Notes: generated from the letters alone by a model not told the origin. DNA of 64,000 nucleotides from CBDCGJ01 sp965238305 (GCA_965238305.1 CBDEHK010000001.1:248001-312000); one strand, 5' to 3'. Positions 1-9,248 are shown, counted from the first letter of the stretch. Translations and numbers: made by a program.

Positions 1-208
1 TCTCGCTATCGCCCATGCCGATCAGATCTGGCGCAATCAGGCGGCCTTGACCGGCCAAATGCGGCATCACATTGCGCCATAGGTAAGAAGAAGTCGGGTT
101 ACCATGCAAAAAGACGATCGGATCGCCCTCGCCTTCATCAATATAGGCCATCTGTTTACCATTCACGTTGGCGAACTTCTTGGTGTAGCTGGGACCAGCT
201 GAGATCAT
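1..208 (-). CDS. Haloalkane dehalogenase, partial (5' end only)
   Basis: The visible 69 residues start MISAGPSYTKKFANV and contain the alpha/beta-hydrolase oxyanion segment HGNPTSSYLWRNV followed by GRLIAPDLIGMGDS. This string is typical of the LinB/DhaA haloalkane dehalogenases, which hydrolyse carbon-halogen bonds of haloalkanes to alcohols in the cytoplasm. The Asn of HGN is one of the halide-binding residues in that family. The catalytic Asp, His and acid lie outside the window, so the assignment rests on the N-terminal part only. The ATG at 208 has an AAGGGA ribosome site about 7 bases upstream. It follows the enoyl-CoA hydratase gene by 23 bases in the same direction and is probably the third gene of that operon. 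Confidence 0.8.
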   Translation of the reverse strand, partial: MISAGPSYTKKFANVNGKQMAYIDEGEGDPIVFLHGNPTSSYLWRNVMPHLAGQGRLIAPDLIGMGDSE

Positions 209-231
209 GTCAATATTCCCTTTCAAATTCT

Positions 232-1026
232 TTATTTGCCAACAAACTTCGGCGCCCGACGTTCGACGAAGGAAACAAACCCTTCTTGACCATCTTGGCT
301 GGCAGCCATCGCGGCAATCGAACGGGTTTCACGTTCCATTTGTGTTTCCAGTGTTTCATTGGCCGTCAGCATCATGAGCTTTTTGACCCCGGCATGGGCC
401 AAGGGAGCGCCGGCGGCTATTTTCGTCGCCATCTTCTCCACCGTCGGCATCAATTCCGCTGCCGGGACAACCTGGTTCACCAAACCCCAGGCTTCCGCTT
501 CCTGCGCGTTCAGGACCCGGTTGGTGAGATAAAGGTCCATGGTCCGGCGATGACCGATCAGACGCGGCAGGAAATAAGTCGAGCTGCCGTCCGGGGTCAT
601 GCCGATCTTAGTATAGGCACTGGTGAAGCTGGCATGGTCGGCAGCCACCGCCAGATCGCAACTGGCCATCAGGCTTAACCCGGCACCGGCTGCCACCCCG
701 TTCACCGCGGCGATCGTCGGGGCCGACATCCAGCTGAAACGTGAGATTGCCGTGTGCAAATGCGTTGTCATATTAGCCATGCGCCAGGAGGCATCGGTTC
801 CCATACTGGCGAATGCCGCAACGTCGCCACCGGCACAAAAAGCCTTCTCGCCTGCGCCCGTGATGATGACAGCGCGAACATTCTTATCGTAACCGCAATG
901 GCTGGCAACATCGTAAAGGTCTTTGCTCATCTGCTCGTCAAGCGCGTTGAAACCTGTTGGTCGATTCAGCGTAATCGTCGCAACATTGTCAGCAAGCCCG
1001 TAAGTGAGAGTTTCGAATTGCATCAT
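232..1026 (-). CDS. Enoyl-CoA hydratase/isomerase family protein (PaaG-like)
   Basis: A crotonase-fold protein of 264 residues. The oxyanion-hole segments are KAFCAGGDVAAFASMG and AAGAGLSLMASCDLAVA. The second catalytic region reads KIGMTPDGSSTYFLPRLIG: the hydratase glutamate pair is not kept, but the Asp in the TPDG-S/T-FLPR context is. That pattern is typical of PaaG-type 1,2-epoxyphenylacetyl-CoA or delta3-delta2-enoyl-CoA isomerases rather than classical hydratases. An upstream in-frame extension overlaps the TetR gene. I prefer the ATG pair at 1026/1023, which follows AAAAGG by about 5 bases and lies 10 bases after the TetR stop. Together with the TetR gene and the haloalkane dehalogenase it suggests a small inducible degradation operon. 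Confidence 0.85.
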   Translation of the reverse strand: MMQFETLTYGLADNVATITLNRPTGFNALDEQMSKDLYDVASHCGYDKNVRAVIITGAGEKAFCAGGDVAAFASMGTDASWRMANMTTHLHTAISRFSWMSAPTIAAVNGVAAGAGLSLMASCDLAVAADHASFTSAYTKIGMTPDGSSTYFLPRLIGHRRTMDLYLTNRVLNAQEAEAWGLVNQVVPAAELMPTVEKMATKIAAGAPLAHAGVKKLMMLTANETLETQMERETRSIAAMAASQDGQEGFVSFVERRAPKFVGK

Positions 1027-1036
1027 TCTGCCTTTT

Positions 1037-1654
1037 CTAGGTTTCGGTTGGGGGCGCCAGGGAAGCAGCAAATTGCCGGGCGGTGCGCAATATTTCATCG
1101 GAGAATTCTTCGCCGGCTACGGCGCGAGATAGATTGAGGGCGCCGATACAGAGCGAAAGAAATACAATCGCCTGACTGCGGGCTTCCGCCGCCGGCAGTT
1201 GATCCAGTTTCGCCGCCACGGCCGCCACGGTTTTCCCTAATGCTTTGTCAAAAACATCCCGGGTTGATGGCTGATCCCGTGCCGCATCCATGGACAAGGC
1301 AGCAAATAGGCAACTATCTTCCAAATGCTCGCGGTGACGTGGCCGCAAATATCTGCCGGCCAGCCATTTCAGGCTTTCCGCCCCGCGGATATCGTCCAAC
1401 CGCTCGAACCACATGTCGCGCGCTTCATCCGCGGCATCGGTGAAAGCGTCTTTGACCAGCGCCTGTTTGTTATCGAAATGGGCATAAAAGCCGCCATGGG
1501 TGAGGCCGGCATCGGCCATAACTTCGCCGACCGACAGACCATCAATGCCGTCTTTGCGCAGATGCCGCCCTGCCGCCGCCAATATCCGCCGATGAGAGGC
1601 CCGCTTGCGTTTTTGCCAAGTCGCCGGGTTGTATGCGGCCATATTTTTGTCCAT
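1037..1654 (-). CDS. TetR/AcrR family transcriptional regulator
   Basis: A 205-residue one-component regulator. The N-terminal helix-turn-helix is visible at about residues 15-62 (HRRILAAAGRHLRKDG, then VGEVMADAGLTHGGFYAHF and the KQALVKDAF helix). The C-terminal domain (EDSCLFAALSMDAARDQPS, then the helix with FLSLCIGALNLSRAV) resembles the ligand domain of TetR proteins that control fatty-acid or xenobiotic genes. An internal ATG (MAAYN) four codons in is an alternative start. It is the first gene of a leftward operon with the PaaG-like enzyme and the haloalkane dehalogenase, so it probably represses its own operon. The ligand is unknown. Confidence 0.85.
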   Translation of the reverse strand: MDKNMAAYNPATWQKRKRASHRRILAAAGRHLRKDGIDGLSVGEVMADAGLTHGGFYAHFDNKQALVKDAFTDAADEARDMWFERLDDIRGAESLKWLAGRYLRPRHREHLEDSCLFAALSMDAARDQPSTRDVFDKALGKTVAAVAAKLDQLPAAEARSQAIVFLSLCIGALNLSRAVAGEEFSDEILRTARQFAASLAPPTET

Positions 1655-1984
1655 CGGCGCATCTTAAAGGCAATATATATGTTTGTCATCATATTTATTT
1701 CCATATTGACAGGCATCGTATCTGGATCATACCGGAAATTCAGCTCGCGATATAAATGGGCGTTATAACGGCGTCAAATATTAGCGACTGGTCAACGTTA
1801 TCAACAACAGTATTGTTATTGGACAAAATCATCCCCGGCTAACCTTTGGCCGGCCAAACAGTTACAACGTCATCCGTTCCAGCATGATGATATCATTACG
1901 TGAATTGAGTTTGATTCAAAATATGATCACTGCCATATTATAATAGAAAGTGGATTTTTAGTTGCTTTGAGAGGCGTCAGTGGT
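1655..1984. promoter_or_regulatory. Divergent intergenic region with 14-bp palindrome
   Basis: This AT-rich gap of about 330 bases separates the leftward TetR operon from the rightward glycerophosphodiesterase gene, so it should carry both promoters. No gene was seen. A perfect 14-bp palindrome TTTGGCCGGCCAAA lies at 1845-1858, and a shorter one, ATGATATCAT, near 1886. Either could be an operator, but there is no run of T after the first that would make it a terminator. Promoter boxes could not be assigned with confidence. Confidence 0.4.
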
Positions 1985-2761
1985 ATGAAAGCCGGCATGA
2001 AATCGTCTTTGCACCCCTTCCTCGAGCACCCTGGTGTGATTCCGTTTGCTCATCGTGGCTTTTCGGCTTTGCGTCCGGAAAATACCATGGCGGCCTTCGA
2101 AGCGGCGGTTGAGCTTGACTACCGTTATATCGAGACCGACGTCTTGGCGACGGCGGATGGGCAATTGATCGCTTTCCATGACGACGAGTTGGAACATCTG
2201 ACCGATCAGCACGGTCGCATCAGCGAACTGACCTGGGCGGAAGTCAAAAAAGCCCGGGTCGAGGGGCAGGAGCCGATCCCACTCTTCGCCGAACTGCTGA
2301 CGACCTGGCCCGATCTGCGGATCAATATCGAACCGAAGGACGACGCGTCGGTCACCTTGTTGTTCGATCTTTTGGAGCGCGAGCAGGCTTGGCACCGGGT
2401 CAATGTCGGGTGTTTTTCCGGCGCCCGGCTGAACCGGATGCGCCTGGAAGCGGGACCTAAACTTTGTTCATCGATGGGGCCGTTCGATGTTTTTCGCATG
2501 CGCGCTGCCAGTTATCATCTGCCGGTCGGCCACTTCGACGCTAATTGCGTGCAGGTACCAACCCATCGTTTCGGCCTTCGTATCATTGATAAAAGCTTCC
2601 TGGCGGCGGCCAAAAAACGCGGCCTGCCGGTGCATGTCTGGACCATCAATGAAGAAGCGGAGATGGCGCGCCTGATCGACCTGGGCGTCGACGCCATCAT
2701 GACCGACCGCGCCATTGTCTTGAAAGAACTGATGCAACGCCGCGGCATGTGGCCTTATTGA
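1985..2761 (+). CDS. Glycerophosphodiester phosphodiesterase
   Basis: A GDPD-family TIM-barrel hydrolase of 258 residues that cleaves glycerophosphodiesters to glycerol-3-phosphate and an alcohol. The signature is clear: FAHRGFSALRPENTMAAF near the N-terminus (catalytic His-Arg), YIETDVLATADGQLIAFHDD (metal-binding Glu/Asp and second catalytic His), INIEPK, and a closing HVWTINEEAEM with GVDAIMTDRA. No signal peptide is visible, so it is probably cytosolic, like UgpQ. The ATG at 1985 follows GAGAGG. A TTG 18 bases earlier is in frame but sits on top of that ribosome site. No partner genes are adjacent. Confidence 0.92.
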   Translation: MKAGMKSSLHPFLEHPGVIPFAHRGFSALRPENTMAAFEAAVELDYRYIETDVLATADGQLIAFHDDELEHLTDQHGRISELTWAEVKKARVEGQEPIPLFAELLTTWPDLRINIEPKDDASVTLLFDLLEREQAWHRVNVGCFSGARLNRMRLEAGPKLCSSMGPFDVFRMRAASYHLPVGHFDANCVQVPTHRFGLRIIDKSFLAAAKKRGLPVHVWTINEEAEMARLIDLGVDAIMTDRAIVLKELMQRRGMWPY

Positions 2762-2765
2762 CCGC

Positions 2766-2791
2766 ATCGCTCAAGCGATCGATTTGATTTT
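2766..2791 (+). terminator. Possible weak terminator after glpQ-like gene
   Basis: A short stem (ATCGC/GCGAT with a TCAA loop) lies just after the phosphodiesterase stop and is followed by a T-rich stretch (GATTTGATTTT). The stem is only 5 bp, so termination here would be weak. Confidence 0.3.
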
Positions 2792-2897
2792 AATAGAGGT
2801 AAATTTACCTGACGGAAATTTAGCGGCGGCGCGTTGTTTGGGCTCGGCATGGCAAAAGTCGCGCAGCATCTGCCACACGAACCAAGAACTCTGCTGT

Positions 2898-2939
2898 CTT
2901 CCTCAACAAATATGATGAAAATCATATTTGTTGAGGAAG
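2898..2939. repeat. Perfect 19-bp inverted repeat with GAAA loop
   Basis: The left arm CTTCCTCAACAAATATGAT (2898-2916) and the right arm (2921-2939) are exact reverse complements around a GAAA loop. Neither strand has a T-run after the stem, so it is not an ordinary intrinsic terminator. It lies between two convergent genes. It could form a very stable RNA hairpin or a cruciform, or be one copy of a dispersed palindromic element. No second copy was noticed in the window. Confidence 0.85.
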
Positions 2940-3068
2940 CTGCGCCCCTGAGGCAAAGGGCCGGTGAAGCAGGAGAATGTGTTGGTATCGGCCTTAGGTT
3001 TGCAGCAACGGGCAAAAGCCGCGCCAAACCACACCATTTCTGCCTGCAAATGATCAATTTTCGGCGAC

Positions 3069-3100
3069 AAAAAGTAAAGGGACGATCCGAAGATCGCCCC
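3069..3100 (-). terminator. Intrinsic terminator of adhesin gene
   Basis: Read on the minus strand: a 9-bp stem GGGGCGATC/GATCGTCCC (one G-U pair) closed by a TTCG tetraloop and followed by TTTACTTTTT. It lies about 80 bases after the adhesin stop codon and is well placed to end that transcript. Confidence 0.85.
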
Positions 3101-3179
3101 TTCCGCCCTCAACCTGATTTTTAGGTCGTCTTAAAAGTTATACTGTCATCGGCTTCTTTTACCGATAGCAACGTTGCGC

Positions 3180-6100
3180 TTATGGAGCCCCGCTATCGTC
3201 CGTATCGATCGCCGCCAAGACTTGGGCAACCGATACGCCGCCGGCATTCTCGACCGTGATTGAGAAGTCGGCGACACCCGTGACAGTCACTTCTACGGTG
3301 TTAGCATCCACCTGATTGGTTAACAGCATCGCATCGCGTGCAGCTTCGCCGTCGGCTTGCGGGATACTGTCGAACAGGCCATCCAGATCGATGACATCGA
3401 CGCCCGGTTCGAAGTCGGAGATCACATCATGGCCGTCCAGCACACTGTTATAGACAAAGGTGTCCGCACCGGCACCGCCGGTGTGCAGATCGTTACCGGC
3501 ACCACCTATGAGCATGTCATTACCGCCGCCGCCGGACAACTGATCGTCGCCGAGCAAGCCGTCGAGAATATTGTCGTTATCGTTGCCGATGATGACGTCG
3601 TCCGGAAATTCGGCATTCTGATCGCCGGTCAGGTTATTCGAATCGCTGCCGCCCTTGATGGTCACGACCAGCGGCCCGCCATCAACATCGCCGTCACCGT
3701 CCGTGGCGCCCAGATCGAAGGTCAAGGTGGCATCATCCGCCGGTACTGTCGTTCCATAGGCCAGACCGGAGACGGTGAATTTCACCCCAGACGTGCTGGC
3801 ATCAGTTCCGCCGCCGTCAATCGGACGATCGACGCCAACATCTTGAGCCACCAGAATCAGTTGGTCAAATTCAGTATCCGATTGCGGCAAAAAGGTGAAG
3901 TCCCCGCCAACATCAGCACCAGATATTGCGATATAGCCGTCTCCGACACTCAAACCATCAAGGAAAGTCTCCCAATGCACGACCATGACATCGCCGTCCT
4001 GGACGCCGGACCCGCGAATAACGCTGATCGTGGCGGAGCTAACAACCGGAATGCTGTCTGCAAACTGGATTTCGAGTGTTTCGCCCGGTTGCCACTGGTT
4101 ATTGCCGATGCCGATTTGCGCACCGGAAACATTGATCGTATTACCATCTCCCGAGAAGATGATGTCCGCATCCGCAGCCGGATCAAAACCGGGCTCGTCT
4201 TTACTAGTGTACCATTCGTCGGCGTCCTGATCGTAATACAGGAAGTCGTCATTGCCCGCAGGTGCGCCAACCAAATCCACGGTTACATCTTCACCCGGTA
4301 ATGGCGTCACCAGTTCGAAGCAATATTGCCCATCCGGCGCAATATAAAGGATATAGAAAATTTCAGTCTCCACCTCCGGCGGCGCAGAGCCGTTATAGGT
4401 GGCAATAATGAGCGAGCCGCCTTCCGGGATAACATCCGGGAAAGCACCGCCAGCACCAAGGTAGAAGGCCGAAATGTCGCCATCGCTATTGTCATAAGCT
4501 ACCGGCGTCCAGATCTTGCCCGTGCTGGTGTCGGTCAGATTGAACCCTGCCATCCCATCGGCGCCGGCCGTCACATCGACCTGACCGGCGGCTTTTCCAG
4601 GCTCATTCGCACGCACCAGGTTTTCGATATTGTCGATAACCGGCGCGTCATCCTGAATGTTGATGATCATCGGATCACTGGAAATCGCGGTCGCAACATC
4701 GCCATCCAAATCGGTGACCGTAATGGTCGCGCGGATATCCGCCGTGACCGTCTCGATATCGTCTGGATCAAGGTCATCTAAATGCAAAATGGATTCGAAC
4801 TGCGCGACCCAAACATCGCTGCCATCGGCTTCCAAATAGATCGCGAAGGCTTTGGTGCCGCCAGCTAGATCACCGCCATAGACTCCCCAAATAATTTGCG
4901 TGCTGTCGCCACCACCCAAATCAACAACTTCGCTATAGAGGTTGATTGGCGTGCCGTCGGTGATTGACAAGCCCGAGGCTTCGCCGGCGAATAGGCCACC
5001 AGCACCGTTACTGACGGCATAAACAACACTGTCTTCGCCGTCCGCACCGGCCGAATAGGTCGCCGCCAAAGAGGTTGCACTACTGGCTTGGCCGATAACC
5101 GTCAAGCCGCCAATCGCCGTCGATAGAACAAGCGGCATACCGGTGCCGTCATTGTCGTCGGAATCGTTCCCAGCAGGATCCGGCACCGGCTGAATTCCCG
5201 GTGTTTCATCATGCGAAACTTCGCCACCAATCAATAGACTATCGATTGTCGGCGTATCATCGTCGACGATCACGGTCACCGAACCTGTCGCGGTATCACC
5301 GTCGGTGTCAGTTGCAAGCACCGTGATGCCGGAGATGGTGATGTCACTTTCAGTATTGCTATCACCGGACCAATGCAGGAATGGCTCTTTTAGCTCCGCT
5401 TCCACCGTCATATCGCCGGTGGCCACCGTACCGGAAAGGGTCAACCATATTTCGCCGGTACCGCTGTCGGCCGTGCCTTTCAAGACACCGACGTCGATCG
5501 TCCAATTCATGTCAATGACATTGAGATCGGCATCCAACACCGTCGGATCGCCGCCAACTAGATCGAATACAATGCTGGTGAAATCGTGGGCCGCCTCACC
5601 CTTGGTGAAGACCATGGGTTCGGAGCTATCCGGCGACGCCAAATCGCCGTCGCCACCCGGATTGCCGTTGGCGCCGACAACATCGTCGTCATCCACCGAC
5701 AAGGTCGTTAGGGACGGACCGCTCGGCTCGAGACCGTCGGCAACATCGATGGTATGACTGGCGGTTTGTTGGTCGCCGTCATTGTCGGTCACCGTGATCG
5801 TGAAGGTAAAGCTTAGGTCCGCAAGGTCGTTGTCCAGATTGTCATTGGCCGCAAAGCTCCAGGTCCCGTCGTCCGCAACAACCAGGTCACCCAAATCGCC
5901 ATCGCTGGTAATCACGTTGATGTTAACGCCCACCGCACCGGCGATCGCGGTGCCATTGATGGTGATTTCGACACTGTTCTGGCTAAACAGGGTGCCACCG
6001 TCGGCGCCGAAGGCATGGGCCCAATTGCCGTCCGGCAGGGAATTGCCTTCGACCACTTCCGTTGGACCGTTACCGCCGTCATAGTCGACCGAAACCGTCG

Positions 6101-9100
6101 GGCTGTCGTCATCGATGGAGATGCTCAGATTACCCGTGTTGCTGCCGCTGATGCCGTCGGAGATACCGAACTCAAGATAAAGGTTGATATCGTCTTCGTC
6201 CGAAGTGCCGTTCGAGGGATCCGGATCGTTATGGGTGATCGGTTCGTGGATTTCGACCCGATAATCGTCTGGCGTGGCCGGATCGTTGTCGGTATTCGGC
6301 GAGATCGAGATCACAGCCGCCTGATCATCATTAGCTTGCGCTTCCAAAGTTTGCGTGCCGGCATTCCAGTTCCATGTCATAAGCTCGCCGTCAATGGTGG
6401 TCAGCGGGTCGCCACCGGAATCTTCTACCGCTAGGCCATGATAAGCCGAGAAGTCGAGGGTGCCGGAATCTTCGGTGCCGAAATCGACAGTGAAGAGCGC
6501 GTCTTCATCCGCCGGATCGGGGGCATCGTTCGGCCCATTAGCAACACCGCCAAGCAAGCCATCTTCATCTAAATCCAGACTGAATTCCTGACTAGGGATA
6601 TCGTTGGCGCCATTGACTTCAATGGTCAAAGTGGCTTCAGCCGTATCGGTATCACCATCATAGGCGGTGTAATCAAACTCTTCCGTTTCGGTATCGCCGG
6701 CGCCCAAGGCTTGAACAATTGCGGCGTCGTTATCCAGGACATAGCGGTAATCGCCATTGGTTTCGACAATCAGCGTGCCGTAAGTACCGACAACCACTGT
6801 CTCACCGGCAAAGTCGCCGGCGCCAGCTTCCGCACCGGCCCAAACGATGTTGTCGAAGCCGTCGGCGCCCATGGTTTCGGCCGCACCATCGTTTGGCGCA
6901 CCATTCGCATCCGGATCGACGGCAACGTCAACACCAGTCACGACGTTACCGGTCGCAATCGTATTGGCGTCTTCGGTCACGCTATCGGTTTCGTCTTGTC
7001 CGGGTAACGGTGCGTCGTCGACGATGGTGACGTCGATAGTAAAATTCGCCTCGTCCGGCACCAGATCGTCGTCGTAAACTACCAACGCGATATCGTCACT
7101 GATGTTAGTGCCGTCACCCAGCGCTTCGTGATCGAGATTGTTGCTCAAGACATATTCGTAGCTCACCGTACCGCTGATACCTGCGGTATCTTCGGTAAAG
7201 CCGGTGATTTCAATCACGCCCTTGCCGGTATCGAAAGTTGTCGTACCGCCGAAGGTGTTGGCTTCGATATCCCGCAGGTCCTGCAGGCTAAGATCGAGGG
7301 TGGCGCCGATCACGATGCCGCCAAGGCCGTCGCCAGCGGAGATATAGAATTGGTTATCGTCTTTTTCGCTATCGGCACCGGAATCTGTGCCTTCATAGGT
7401 CGAAGTAGCCGGGCCGTCCAAGCCTTCTTCATAGACGGTGACGCCGCCGACTTCTGCGGAGATGCGGTCATCTGTCCCGAAAATCGTGATGACCAGGCTT
7501 TCCGGGACGTCAATGTCGCCGTCGCTGGCGACATAAGTGAACGGATCGGTTAGTTCTTCATCGTCGCCCAAGCCTTGCACGGCTTCGTACGCGCCATCCG
7601 GTCCTTCGTCGCCATCAGCATAGAGGACATAATTGTAACTACCATCCGGATTAATCGTCAGGAAACCATAGTCCCCTTCCACCGTCGTGGCGCCCGCGAC
7701 AGCTTGCGCGCCTTCGCCGGCATCGATGCTGGCGACATGCAGCGGCTGCGGACCGTTATCCGGATCAGTATCCTGCAGATCTTCAAACTCGCGGACAACT
7801 TCCTGTTCGAATTCACCGACAAATTCAACAAAATCGTGATTACGGTCTTGCAGCACATTGCCAAGCTCGGTGTTATTATTATCGGTTTCCGTCTCATTAT
7901 CTTCGCGCACCCAGTTGGTATCCGGATCGGGATCCGGTGACACGTTCGGCGGTGGTGGTGGGGGGGGGGGTGGGGCATCAATGGTGATGGTCAGGGTGGC
8001 GGCCGAGAGATCGCCTTCGGTATCGACGATGGTATAATCGACCACGGTGACGCCAAAGAAACCGGCCGTCGGGGTGAAGGTGACTTCGCCGGTATTGGCG
8101 TCGATCACAACATTGCCGTCAGCGGCGTGACCAGCCGCCATGGCGGCGCCTTGCAGGGTCGAAGCATCGGCCCCTTCCAGATCGTTCGCCATCACATCGT
8201 AAGTTACCGGCGTATTCAACGCCGTCGTCGTCATATCATCGACCGCAATCGGGCCATCGTCGGTAACCGCCACAGTCAGCGTGTCCATGGCGCTATCGCC
8301 ATCGTCATCGGTGACCCGAACGGTCCAGCCGTCCAAGACGATATCGCCGAGGCCACGGTCGCTGTCGCCATCAACCGTGCTGGTATCGTTATGATCCAAG
8401 GTATTGGTGGTCAGGGTATAGTGCCAGGTATAGTCCGGATTGATCACCAGGGTGCCATATTCACCCATCACCACGCCGCCATTGGTGATATCGACCCAGA
8501 TGCCGTCCGTGCCCATGATCTCCAGGGCCTCTAACTCATCGTCGCCGGTATCAAACTCAATGGTCCCGTCCGTGACCAGGGAACCGCCATTGCTGCCATT
8601 CGGCAGGGCCGCTTCGTCGACAATGCCGCGGGCCCCGTCCAGTTCGATCGGCAGCTCGTCCGTCGAGACAAATCCAGGGGTGTCCGGCACCAGTTCCGGC
8701 GGTGTCACCAAAATGCTCGGCTGATCGTCGCCAATCGGCTCGACCGGCGGTTCCGGCTCCGGCGTATCGCGTGGGAACGGCGTCGGATCAAGCGGCCCTT
8801 CCGCATTCAGGCCGGCCAGCGCATCGCCGCCATCGTCATTATAGACACTTTGCCCGTCGCTCGACGGGGCCGCGTCACCAAAGGTTTCCAATTCACCGTT
8901 GGTCAGTTGCGCCACCAGCACGTCACCGGCATAAATACTGCCGTCCGACGACACTATTTGCGGCGGATTGTCGCTTTCCGAAGTTGCCGCGAAACCGTCC
9001 AGGACGATCTTGCCGCCATTCTCAAGAAGCAAAACCAGATCGTCGCCATCGCGATCGACGGTAACGTCAGTCAGATCGAAAGCAAACTGCACGGTTTGAC

Positions 9101-9248
9101 CAGGCTCGACCACCACCGTGATCACCTGACCGGCATTCGGCTGTTGCACAGCCTGGCCATTATTGGCCAGCGCCGCCGCCGCCTGATTGGCTTGTCCGGT
9201 GGCTTGGCTGTTTTGGGTATCCGTGTTCTGTGTGCTTTCCGTCGCCAT
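3180..9248 (-). CDS. Giant type I-secreted RTX/VCBS adhesin (LapA/BapA-like)
   Basis: A highly acidic surface or secreted protein of 2022 residues. The N-terminus (about 1-120) is a T1SS retention-type module with EPGQTVQFAFDLTDVTV and GGKIVLDGF, followed by a di-alanine DAAP near 125-128 that could be the LapG cleavage site. A Pro/Glu-rich linker follows, then many VCBS/Ig-like repeats marked by DxDGDxxT and VxDDxP motifs. A proline run lies near 424-432. The C-terminus has RTX nonapeptides (GLLGDDQLSGGGGNDMLIGG and GAGNDLHTGGAGADTFVY), calcium-binding turns that end in a T1SS export signal. The ATG at 9248 has GAAGG 7 bases upstream; an in-frame TTG 21 bases earlier lacks one. It is transcribed away from the exporter genes and has its own terminator. 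The expected role is c-di-GMP-controlled attachment or biofilm formation. Confidence 0.92.
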   Translation of the reverse strand: MATESTQNTDTQNSQATGQANQAAAALANNGQAVQQPNAGQVITVVVEPGQTVQFAFDLTDVTVDRDGDDLVLLLENGGKIVLDGFAATSESDNPPQIVSSDGSIYAGDVLVAQLTNGELETFGDAAPSSDGQSVYNDDGGDALAGLNAEGPLDPTPFPRDTPEPEPPVEPIGDDQPSILVTPPELVPDTPGFVSTDELPIELDGARGIVDEAALPNGSNGGSLVTDGTIEFDTGDDELEALEIMGTDGIWVDITNGGVVMGEYGTLVINPDYTWHYTLTTNTLDHNDTSTVDGDSDRGLGDIVLDGWTVRVTDDDGDSAMDTLTVAVTDDGPIAVDDMTTTALNTPVTYDVMANDLEGADASTLQGAAMAAGHAADGNVVIDANTGEVTFTPTAGFFGVTVVDYTIVDTEGDLSAATLTITIDAPPPPPPPPPNVSPDPDPDTNWVREDNETETDNNNTELGNVLQDRNHDFVEFVGEFEQEVVREFEDLQDTDPDNGPQPLHVASIDAGEGAQAVAGATTVEGDYGFLTINPDGSYNYVLYADGDEGPDGAYEAVQGLGDDEELTDPFTYVASDGDIDVPESLVITIFGTDDRISAEVGGVTVYEEGLDGPATSTYEGTDSGADSEKDDNQFYISAGDGLGGIVIGATLDLSLQDLRDIEANTFGGTTTFDTGKGVIEITGFTEDTAGISGTVSYEYVLSNNLDHEALGDGTNISDDIALVVYDDDLVPDEANFTIDVTIVDDAPLPGQDETDSVTEDANTIATGNVVTGVDVAVDPDANGAPNDGAAETMGADGFDNIVWAGAEAGAGDFAGETVVVGTYGTLIVETNGDYRYVLDNDAAIVQALGAGDTETEEFDYTAYDGDTDTAEATLTIEVNGANDIPSQEFSLDLDEDGLLGGVANGPNDAPDPADEDALFTVDFGTEDSGTLDFSAYHGLAVEDSGGDPLTTIDGELMTWNWNAGTQTLEAQANDDQAAVISISPNTDNDPATPDDYRVEIHEPITHNDPDPSNGTSDEDDINLYLEFGISDGISGSNTGNLSISIDDDSPTVSVDYDGGNGPTEVVEGNSLPDGNWAHAFGADGGTLFSQNSVEITINGTAIAGAVGVNINVITSDGDLGDLVVADDGTWSFAANDNLDNDLADLSFTFTITVTDNDGDQQTASHTIDVADGLEPSGPSLTTLSVDDDDVVGANGNPGGDGDLASPDSSEPMVFTKGEAAHDFTSIVFDLVGGDPTVLDADLNVIDMNWTIDVGVLKGTADSGTGEIWLTLSGTVATGDMTVEAELKEPFLHWSGDSNTESDITISGITVLATDTDGDTATGSVTVIVDDDTPTIDSLLIGGEVSHDETPGIQPVPDPAGNDSDDNDGTGMPLVLSTAIGGLTVIGQASSATSLAATYSAGADGEDSVVYAVSNGAGGLFAGEASGLSITDGTPINLYSEVVDLGGGDSTQIIWGVYGGDLAGGTKAFAIYLEADGSDVWVAQFESILHLDDLDPDDIETVTADIRATITVTDLDGDVATAISSDPMIINIQDDAPVIDNIENLVRANEPGKAAGQVDVTAGADGMAGFNLTDTSTGKIWTPVAYDNSDGDISAFYLGAGGAFPDVIPEGGSLIIATYNGSAPPEVETEIFYILYIAPDGQYCFELVTPLPGEDVTVDLVGAPAGNDDFLYYDQDADEWYTSKDEPGFDPAADADIIFSGDGNTINVSGAQIGIGNNQWQPGETLEIQFADSIPVVSSATISVIRGSGVQDGDVMVVHWETFLDGLSVGDGYIAISGADVGGDFTFLPQSDTEFDQLILVAQDVGVDRPIDGGGTDASTSGVKFTVSGLAYGTTVPADDATLTFDLGATDGDGDVDGGPLVVTIKGGSDSNNLTGDQNAEFPDDVIIGNDNDNILDGLLGDDQLSGGGGNDMLIGGAGNDLHTGGAGADTFVYNSVLDGHDVISDFEPGVDVIDLDGLFDSIPQADGEAARDAMLLTNQVDANTVEVTVTGVADFSITVENAGGVSVAQVLAAIDTDDSGAP
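7960..7970 (-). repeat. Homopolymer tract (11 G/C) inside adhesin gene
   Basis: Eleven consecutive G on the plus strand (C on the coding strand) sit within GGT repeats that encode the polyproline hinge near residue 426. Slippage by one base would truncate the adhesin to its N-terminal fifth, so it is a candidate phase-variation site. Such runs are also prone to sequencing error. Confidence 0.8.

Larger units (their letters stand above)
2762..3179. other. Intergenic region between convergent genes
   Basis: About 420 bases without a convincing gene. It contains a weak terminator-like hairpin near 2766, a striking perfect 19-bp-arm hairpin at 2898-2939 and the adhesin gene's terminator at 3069-3100. 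Short reading frames here have no family features and cross the hairpins. Confidence 0.6.

Noticed and set aside
1845..1858. 14-bp palindrome taken as a proven TetR operator
   Set aside because: It lies almost 200 bases from the regulator's start and no second site supports it, so it is only listed as a candidate element.
2898..2939. Perfect hairpin considered as an intrinsic terminator
   Set aside because: There is no T-run after either arm, and a canonical terminator for the adhesin gene lies at 3069-3100.
3357..4301. A 314-codon open frame on the plus strand inside the adhesin gene, with several similar ones to 9404
   Set aside because: They are antisense shadows caused by the biased GAC/GGC-rich codons of the adhesin. 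They lack ribosome sites and family motifs, while the minus-strand frame has clear RTX/VCBS features.
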